Positions 1-7,500 of a stretch of DNA of 64,000 nt are shown here, piece by piece. Source of the stretch: Bugula neritina (Eukaryota; Bryozoa; Gymnolaemata; Cheilostomatida; Bugulidae); the NCBI GenBank assembly GCA_964035545.1, contig OZ037773.1:10728251-10792250 (forward strand), given 5' to 3'. The translations under genes were made by a program, and so were the position numbers. A model generated the notes under the pieces. That model did no database searches. It saw only the letters and a list, made by a program, of their open reading frames with translations, and was not told the origin of the DNA. Position 1 is the stretch's first letter. Every line of letters starts with the position of its first letter.

Positions 1-153
1 ACAGGGGATGGGCAGCCCAGCTCCAAGGCCGTATACAGAAGGGGAGCTCTTAGTAGACAGGACACCACTGCGCTTGCTTGTAGCACTACCCCCACTCTTG
101 TGACTCACACTGCTGGATCCGCTCCTCTGACTCATGCCGCTCTTAGTAGCCAT
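1..153 (-). CDS. 5' end of an unrecognised Ser-rich protein gene (partial)
   Basis: On the minus strand an ATG at 153 opens a frame of exactly 51 codons that runs off the window edge without a stop. The peptide starts MATKSGMSQRSG and is dominated by Ser, Gly, Lys and Thr, then turns to YGLGAGLPIP. This looks like a disordered N-terminal head. No domain is visible, so I assign no function. It lies on the same strand as MCFD2, about 540 bp downstream of the MCFD2 stop. The start is chosen because it is the first ATG and the codons after it are biased and stop-free; the 51-codon length could still be chance. Confidence 0.45.
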   Translation of the reverse strand, partial: MATKSGMSQRSGSSSVSHKSGGSATSKRSGVLSTKSSPSVYGLGAGLPIPC

Positions 154-693
154 GCTGACCTTGACACAGCCTTGTAGCAGTAGGTAGGTGAGGCAACTCT
201 AGTACCAGCTAGGTGTCCATATCAATTGGTGTGTCCAATTTTTCTATTTTTAAGTAGTTTCAATGTTTGCAGTTTTTAGTAAAATTATTATAATATAACA
301 ATTTAAACTATGCAGAATTAATATAATTTAAATGCTTGAAATATTTTGATTGTAATAACAAATATTATACCGATGCGCTTTGCATATACTATGTGTATTG
401 TATATAATATGTGTATTGTATATAACATTATGCACATTGTATAATATATTAGGCATATTGTACATATTACTTATATTTTGACAAAAATTTACAACTTGGA
501 TATTTATTCATGAAAACGTAAGTTGTGTGTAAGTTGGTTTAAATTAAGTAAATTAAAAAATAAATCAAGAAATATATTAGACATTAGAAGTAGTAAATCA
601 AGAAATATTGTGAAAGAGTACATAGACATGGTAATGAAGGGTGATTTGTTGTCAGTTTGTACTACATGGCACGTTATCATTAAGTCTATGGGG
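154..693. other. Intergenic, AT-rich; no gene seen
   Basis: This lies between the MCFD2 stop and the partial gene. Imperfect short repeats of TGTATTGTATAT type occur at about 385-470. A minus-strand AATAAA (TTTATT on the plus strand at 503-508) lies about 190 bp past the MCFD2 stop and is a plausible poly(A) signal. Short frames on both strands here show no recognisable protein. Confidence 0.5.
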
Positions 694-1555
694 TCACGTG
701 CGCTCGGCCTGGGAGGCCATAAACTCATGAAAACTGACGTACCCATCCCCATTATAATCATCTTCTTTCAGAACTGAGTCTATGATTGAAATAATTTGGT
801 CTTCAGACATTTCTTCAACTCCCTGCGCCCCGTCGGTGCCTACAAAATATTACCTGCAGAATATTATACTAAACTATTACCAGCATAATATTATACTAAA
901 CTATTACCTGCAGAATATTATACTAAACTATTATCTGCAGAATATTATATTAAACTATTACCTGCAGAATATTATACTAAACTATTACCTGCAGAATATT
1001 ATACTAAACTATTACCTGCAGAATATTATACTAAACTATTACCTGCAGAATATTATACTAAACTTTTACCTGCAGAATATTATACTAAACTATTACCTAC
1101 AGAATATTATATTAAACTGTTACCTGCAGAATATTATACTAAACTATTACCTGCATGCTCTTCATGACTATGTTTTATAGCTTTGACCAACTCCAGCCCA
1201 TCTAGAAAGTTATTGTTGTCAAAGTCGTGGAGTTTGAAATAGTGAAACTGTAGCTCCTTCTCTGACATGTCTTTCTTATCCTTTGTGTTGATTTGATGTT
1301 GCAGCTCTTCCAGTACATGACTGAAAGACAATGCGTACTAGTGACTAGTAACTACTGACTACTCACTAGTAAAATCTAGTTACTCACTAGTAACTATTGA
1401 ACAGTAATAGTAACTACTCACTCTTTGGTAATGTGGTGTTTGAACCCGTCACTTACAGAATTCTCTACAAGCCCTGGCGCACTCTCAGCATCAACTTCTG
1501 TCCAACCAACAATAAGAGCAGAGAATAGCAATGTGAACCCCACGAGCTGCTTCAT
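694..1555 (-). CDS. MCFD2: MCFD2, EF-hand cofactor of the LMAN1 cargo receptor
   Basis: Three exons: 1422-1555, 1151-1320 and 694-839, read right to left. Splice phases match and give 149 aa, against about 146 in mammals. Residues 1-22 form a signal peptide (MKQLVGFTLLFSALIVGW). A helix around KDHVLEELQHQI leads to EF-hand 1 (loop D77-E88, DFDNNNFLDGLE). EF-hand 2 has loop D129-E140 (DYNGDGYVSFHE). The stretch ELQFHYFKLHDFD is typical of MCFD2. In animals the protein binds Ca2+ and, with the lectin LMAN1/ERGIC-53, carries selected glycoproteins from ER to Golgi. Donors are GTGAGT and GTAATA; acceptors are TTTCAG and TTGTAG. Intron 2 is a tandem array. Identity is firm; the only uncertainty is whether the array alters splicing. 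Confidence 0.92.
841..1150. repeat. 27-bp minisatellite filling MCFD2 intron 2
   Basis: About 11 copies. On the gene strand each unit starts GTAATAGTTTAG and ends TTCTGCAG. The genuine donor is TGCAG|GTAATAG, so every unit reproduces the exon-intron junction and is itself a GT...AG segment. The array occupies essentially the whole intron. Confidence 0.9.
1321..1421. repeat. Short CTAGTAACTA-type repeats in MCFD2 intron 1
   Basis: This 101-bp intron holds several imperfect copies of ACTCACTAGTAA and CTAGTAACTA. It is a short, degenerate array rather than a long minisatellite. Confidence 0.5.
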
Positions 1556-1564
1556 GGTACAACC

Positions 1565-1880
1565 TGTAATGTATTAACATTAATATAGTATAGTATGAAT
1601 GTATTATATTAGTGTTATTATAGTTTAGTATCAATATGTTATATTAACACTAATATAGTATCAATGTACTATATTAACACTAATGTAGTGTCCAAGTACT
1701 ATATTCAAAATACTGTAATATAGTATCAATGTATTATATTAACACTAATATAGTATCAATGCACCATATTACCACTAATACAATATAGTATCAATGTATT
1801 ATATTCACATTGATATATCAATGCATTATATTAACACTAATATAATACAGTATCAATTCACTATATTCACACAGTCTCCT
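1565..1880. repeat. Degenerate tandem repeat upstream of MCFD2
   Basis: Imperfect copies of a 30-40 bp unit containing AGTATCAATGTATTATATT and AACACTAATAT, directly 5' of the MCFD2 start codon. Divergence between copies suggests an older array. The rest of 1556-2126 shows no coding potential. Confidence 0.65.
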
Positions 1881-2126
1881 TTGATATATCTAAGCCTAAT
1901 TGGAGTTATGTTTACTGTAGAATAAATATATATCAGGCACTAGAGTCGTTTTATTACATTTATTTGCTACAAATTAGTAGCATTTCAATAAAATTTAAAC
2001 ATTAATTAATAATTACAAAAAATACAACACATATGATGCATAAAACAGTTGATAGATGCTCTATATACATGTATATACATTTACTACTTGGATGTACAGA
2101 AAAAGGATATGATGTGATGAGTTTAC

Positions 2127-2310
2127 AATTCTATGAATACACAACTCAAGTTTTATGAATACACAACTCAAGTTCTATGAATACACAACTTCAATTCTAT
2201 GAATACACAACTCAAGTTCTATGAATACACAACTCAAGTTCTATGAATACACAACTCAAGTTCTATGAATACACAACTCAAGTTCTATGAATACACAACT
2301 CAAATTCCTT
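2127..2310. repeat. 22-bp minisatellite 3' of C14orf119
   Basis: About eight copies of a 22-bp unit with core TATGAATACACAACTCAAG. It lies 250-430 bp past the C14orf119 stop on the minus strand, so it may be in its 3' UTR. The remaining sequence to 2559 includes a G-rich run at 2410-2480 with three near-copies of GGGGGCCGTTGCTGGTT. Confidence 0.85.
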
Positions 2311-2559
2311 CAAATAACTTCCTGAGGCAAGTAAAAACTTGATTATTATGATTGATACTAGAGCAAGCAGTGTTAGAAGACTTTGATGACTGCGGGCTAA
2401 GAACCGCTGCGGGCTAGGGGCCGTTACTGGTTGGGGGCCGTTGCTGGTTGGGGGCAGTGCTGTTTGGGGGTTTGGGAGTAGCTGAGTTAATAAATCAGGA
2501 GAGCTTTTAGCGCCCCTTGATTGTAGCATACTGACATAATGATAATGTAACGATTGACT

Positions 2560-3006
2560 TCATGACAGTTTAGTAGAATGTTGGAATACACATTCGTTAA
2601 GTCTAGCCATAAACTCCGCATCTCTTCCTGTGAGATCAGAGAAGAACTGTTGCCTGTAGAAAGGTGGCCAGCCCGCATACCACTGGTTGAAAAGTTTAAG
2701 TTGGCACTGGAAGATGGTTGGTGGTTTATCAGAGACCGTGACATGGTTCATAGCGTCAAATAGAGTGTCCACCTAACAACCAGAGCAAGAGAAGCTAGCA
2801 GCAACCATTTCCTTAAAGACAGAAGAGGTAAAGCAAATCAACTGAAGTGATACACAAGTGACATGTGGTCTTACATTAGACGGCACAGCCTTGTCGAGGA
2901 GTATTTTCAAAAACTCCTCTTTTTCATGAGTTCTAAAGTTGGTGAACCAGCTAAGACAACACGCTATTTCCTTTTCACACTGAGAAGACGCATCTGAATT
3001 GGCCAT
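2560..3006 (-). CDS. C14orf119: C14orf119 homologue (DUF4508 family)
   Basis: Two exons, 2875-3006 and 2560-2772 (minus strand), encode 114 aa. The donor is AAT|GTAAGA and the acceptor GTTGTTAG|GTGGAC, with phase 0 on both sides. Matches to the vertebrate protein as I remember it are CCLSWFTNF (around 16-24), EEFLKILLDKAVP (around 30-42), PPTIFQCQLKLFNQWYAGW and FFSDLTGRDAEFMARL. The family is small, widespread in animals and has no established biochemical role, so none is assigned. The human protein is somewhat longer (about 140 aa), mainly at its N-terminus. The start is the only ATG before the conserved block. The short clean intron (102 bp) has no array. Confidence 0.85.
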
Positions 3007-3530
3007 GGCCTGTGAACAATGGCAGCAAAAGATGAATGACTAAGAGTGGCAGTAACAATGAAAAACAGCTGAAAACATTTACTTTTTGCTAGAAATGAAT
3101 TGAACACTTCTAATACAAGACATTGCAGGTTCAGGTTGACACCAAAATATTAAACTGCTCCAATAGTCACTAGACACTACAGCGACTTTCACAAAGACTC
3201 ACAATCTTGCTTTGTCACTATTTTACTAAATCTAAACAGCAAAACTGAAACAACTAGAATCATCACCATCATCATGTCAACAACTACAAGTACTTCCAGT
3301 AACAGCAAGTCAATAAATGAAGCTTACTATTACTATTACTACTACTATTAGTATTAGTATTACGACATTAATTATGACAATTAATATTACCATTACTATT
3401 ACTCAACTACTATTGGTATCACTACTAATACTAATAGTAATAGTAATACTAACACTAAATCTAATACTAATAGTAATGATAATAGACAATAGTAAATTTA
3501 AATATATCTTTACAAGTTAGCAGTTTAATT
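3007..3530. other. Intergenic with low-complexity ATTACT-type tract
   Basis: 3320-3480 is low-complexity sequence of ACTATTACTATT and AATACTAATAGT type. No gene is seen on either strand. The short Ile/Thr-rich frame across the tract is a composition artefact. Confidence 0.6.
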
Positions 3531-3738
3531 ATGAATAAATATACGAGAAACATTGTTGTTTTATTACTTTATTAGGCAAAGTAGTTAACTTATATTTCGG
3601 GCACAACTGTGTCCATCTTCAAAGTAACATTCATTGTTACTCTGAAGATGGACACAGTGGTGCCCAAAATATAAGTTAATTACTTTGCCTGATAAAGTAA
3701 TAAAACAACAATGTTTCTCGTATATTAATATTTATTCA
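3531..3738. repeat. Near-perfect foldback (hairpin) element
   Basis: The two halves are inverted copies of about 100 bp around a centre near 3634 (GTAACATTCATTGTTAC). The left arm starts at GAATAAATATACGAG and the right arm ends CTCGTATATTAATATTTATTC. Arms differ at a few positions. Each arm contains a small inner stem with GGGCAC opposite GTGTCC. The shape fits a nonautonomous foldback/MITE or two inverted copies of a 3' end of another retroelement. Flanks to 3925 are AT-rich with no gene. Confidence 0.8.
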
Positions 3739-3925
3739 CAATACTATAGCAAATGTAATACTAATACTAATACTAAAAGTAAATCTAATAGTAAATTAAA
3801 ATTATGATGCTACATCTATTGCCGTACAATCATAACATTAACGGTTACCTAGCAACTAGTTAATAGGAATCTAAATTGCATTTAAAACTAAAAATTAGTA
3901 TGTATCAAAACTTAGAATTAGACCT

Positions 3926-4156
3926 ATGGAAAATGCTAAATCCATATTCATATTGATATTTTATTACTATTTATTACTACTTCACAGACAAATGCCGCAG
4001 CTAAACCTCTATAGGTTGTTAAACAGAGGTGCTAAAACTATTGAATATTATAGCCAAATTTTACCTGTATACGCTTTGTCTAAACTATACAACTACGTGG
4101 ATCATACCCTCAAAACTAATACTCAAATTAATACCAAACCGGGCACAAAACTCTAA
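3926..4156 (+). CDS. Short unrecognised ORF next to the LTR element
   Basis: A 76-codon frame. Its second half, from MPQLNLYRLLNRGAKTIEYY onward, follows a good acceptor (CTACTTCACAG at about 3987) and has ordinary amino-acid composition with a repeated Tyr/Leu pattern. It could be an exon of a host gene cut off by the retroelement that begins 37 bp later. The NxxxxT...S(Q)I..PV...NYVD spacing faintly recalls perilipin-type proteins, but this is too weak to name. Chance ORF remains the likely alternative. Confidence 0.2.
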   Translation: MENAKSIFILIFYYYLLLLHRQMPQLNLYRLLNRGAKTIEYYSQILPVYALSKLYNYVDHTLKTNTQINTKPGTKL

Positions 4157-4192
4157 AAATACAACATAAGCTTTCAAAAGAAAAAATAATAT

Positions 4193-4463
4193 TGTAGTAA
4201 GGACGTAATGCGCGCGTCCCCCGTATTCCTTCAGCCTATCCAAGTGCGTCACGTGATAGGCCTCAGTTAGTAGTAGTTTTGCAGTAGAGAGAGCGTGCTA
4301 ACTAAGCGAAGATGTAATCTCTAGTCGGTGTACGTGCTGTATCTTTTATATAATTAGTAGTAAATAAACTTGGAAGCTTTTACCTAAATACTTTATTGCT
4401 GTAGATAAATAGACATAATTACAAGCTAGGAACCCACGCATAGTAGTTACACAAATTACTACA
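4193..4463 (+). repeat. 5' LTR of the gypsy element
   Basis: It starts TGTAGTAA and ends TTACTACA, a perfect 8-bp terminal inverted repeat of the TG...CA type. It contains a TATATAA-like box (about 4347) and AATAAA (4363-4368). It is about 271 bp long. Assignment rests on these ends and on the primer-binding site and gag-pol frame that follow. Confidence 0.8.
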
Positions 4464-4464
4464 G

Positions 4465-4482
4465 TGGTGGCAGCAGTGGGAT
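4465..4482 (+). promoter_or_regulatory. Probable tRNA primer-binding site
   Basis: Immediately after the LTR comes TGGTGGCAGCAGTGGGAT. Its complement ends in CCACCA, as expected for the 3' end of a tRNA. The identity of the tRNA is not determined. Confidence 0.6.
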
Positions 4483-4524
4483 TTCTAGCTACTGTATGAG
4501 AACAATGAGAAGTATTAGAACATC

Positions 4525-7500
4525 ATGGACGAGGGAGTAACTTCAATGGAAGGAGGTGAGCAGAACATTATTATAGGCCCTCTCGGAGCTGGAGAGGAGG
4601 TATATAGGAACATGTTGGAGGTTCCCGTGTTCACAGGCTGCGAGGATATTGAACAATTCGTTCAAGAATTCCGTGAAACTGCCGCCATTGCAAGATGGCC
4701 GCCAAGAGTAACTCTTACAAAACTGCGGATGGCACTGACGGGAGAAGCCAAGCCGTACGGGTGGAAGCCTAGCATAAACGGGATCATTGCTACACTACGG
4801 GCCCGTTTTGGCATGCCCGTTGCCGTCGCCAAGTCCAGACTGCGAGGATTACTCCGCAAGACATGTACACCGCTTTCTGACCACGCCACTCTGGTGCAGA
4901 GACTGGCACGGACCGCGTATAGCGATCTGCCAGAAACACACAGACGGCACTACACATTCGAAGCCTTTGTACAGTCTCTCAATTCTTTGGACTTCCACCA
5001 CCAGTTACAAGCCAAGGGAGTGACCACAATTGAGGCTGCAATCCAAGAGAACAAGGCCTACGCTGGAGCCGAACGACTCTATAAAACGGAAGAGGCCACG
5101 CCCCAGCCCTCTAGGGAACCAGACCATCCGGTCCGCATAGCTGCCGCGACCACTAAAACCCCCATAGAGACGGAGATAAGCCGCTTGATGACTAGACTGG
5201 GACAATTGGTGGCGACGATAACATACAACCACTCAAGGAAGAGCAAGAGGACGACAGCAAAACCCCCCAGACCCATGATGCGACGCTGGGAAAGCGGCAA
5301 TCAGGGGCACCGCCACCTGAGCGGCCCACGATTCAAACGGCAGCAGAAACCACAACCTCCCCGGAGACCCCCAGAGCTCCGCGGACACACACAGAGAGAA
5401 AAACGGGGTGGGTGTCGCCAAGAGCCCGTACGGGCCCAGCGACACACCCCCCGTCAATGGCAAACACCTCGCCGTACCAGCCAACCAGGTCGACCACGAG
5501 ACCCCTTCTCTCTGCCTCTCACCAACCGCTTCAGTCCGTTACCAGTAATGGAACAGATCAGCGAGGCCCCTCAGGGCATCGGGGAGGATCAGAACACCTC
5601 CCCGCAAGGAAACTCTCACCGGCCCCGCAAACCGCGGAACAAACGGGCACAGCCCCGTTCGGCCGAGACCGAGCACGCTGGGGGAATACGGGTACAACCT
5701 CACGGAGGCAGCTACTTCTTGCCAGGGAAGGTGGCCGGTAAAGCTGTCACCTTCCTGTTAGACTCCGGGTGTACCACTAATATCCTCAGCCGTCGGGTCT
5801 TCGACACCCTCCCTCTCAAGGAGAGGGGAGCCTTAGCTCCCTATACCGGGGAACCGGGCACCCTAGCTGACGGGTCACGGATTCCTTTCTACGGTATCAT
5901 AGAATTGGCTGGGCGCGTCCGCGACCAAGCCATTCAGGAAACCTTCGTCATCAGCCCACTGGAGGAAGATGCCATACTAGGGATGCCGTTCTTGAAGAGA
6001 CACGGGTGCCATATTGACTTTAGCAAGTCAGCCATGCTAATGGGCGGCAAAGAGCTCACCTGTGTCGACAAGTTCGGTCGTCCTCTAGCGGGAGGTGTGC
6101 AGGTAGTACGCAACTGTACTATACCCGGCCGCTCCCGGGCTACCGTTCACTGCAGAGTGAACAATAGCCAACTCTCGGGGCTAGGGGTTGTCGAAGGTGC
6201 GCACTCTAGAATCCAACTCGCCAGCAGTCTTAACCGGCTGACTGACCGAGGAGAGATCTTGGTGCAGTGTGTCAACCCCTTCTCCGAAACGGTACAATTA
6301 CCGTCAGGATCCATGCTGGGTCGATTCCACTCCATCCAGGAGGAGGATGTAGGGCCGTCGCTGGGAGCTGCGACGGAAGGTCCCCAACAGAGCCCGTCAG
6401 TTAGGCGGGGGACCGTCCCATCACACGTCAAAGAGCTATACCAGGCAGCGTGTAACGGCTGCACGGGCAACGTGGAACGCCAGACTATGGCTCAGTTGCT
6501 ACGTGATTATAGCGACGTGTTCAGCAGTGGGGACCATGACGTCGGCCTGACCACAGCCGTCCGTCATGAGATACCGCTGGCTGCAGGGACTACCCCTATT
6601 CGGCAGCCCACCAGGAGGCTGGGACCCGAGAAGGAAAAGGAGGTAAGCCAACAAGTCCGGGATCTTTTGGACCGCGGCCTCATCGAGCCAGCACATAGTG
6701 CGTGGAGTTCACCGGTCGTTCTGGTCCGAAAGAAAGACGGCAGTTGGCGGTTCTGTGTGGATTATCGCAAGCTCAATAGCGTGACCATACAGGACGCCTA
6801 CCCCTTACCCAGGATCGACGAATCTCTGGACGCCTTAGCCGGCAGCAAGTACTTCAGTACGCTAGACTTGTTGAGCGGCTATTGGCAGGTTCCCCTCAGC
6901 CCAGACGCCCAGGAGAAGGCGGCGTTCATCACGCGGGACGGCTTATGGAAGTGGAAAGTCCTCCCCTTCGGACTGACTTCCGCCCCCGCCACGTTCCAGA
7001 GGCTCATGGAACAGGTCCTCAGTGGACTCCACTGGAAGACACTGCTAGTATACCTCGACGACGTCATCGTGATCTCCCCAGACTTTCAGACGCACGTCAG
7101 CCGTCTGCGGGAGGTCTTCGATCGACTCCGAGGCGCCAATCTGAAGCTCAAACCCTCCAAGTGCGCTCTCTTGCAGCCAGAGGTGAAGTACCTGGGGCAC
7201 ATCGTCGGCCGCCACGGCGTGGCGACGGATCCTGAAAAGGTACGAGCTATAGAAGATTGGGTAACCCCCCAGGATTTGACCGGGCTGCGGGCTTTCCTGG
7301 GGCTGGTAGGGTATTACAGGCAATACATACCAGACTTTGCGGGGGTAGCGCAGCCGTTAAACCGGCTCACCGCAAAGGGGGTGACCTGGCAGTGGACTCC
7401 CGTCGAACAGAGAGCGTTCGACTGCCTCAAAGGCCGCCTGCTGGAGGCCCCTATCCTGGCCTATCCAGACCCTGCCCTGGAGTACATCCTCGATACTGAC

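Noticed and set aside
2278-2529. 83-codon minus-strand frame ending in a hydrophobic stretch (LLTLLALVSIIIIKFLLA), possible tail anchor after C14orf119
   Set aside because: C14orf119 already stops at 2560 in the expected place, and the frame ends inside the 22-bp minisatellite. An alternative 3' exon cannot be excluded without RNA.
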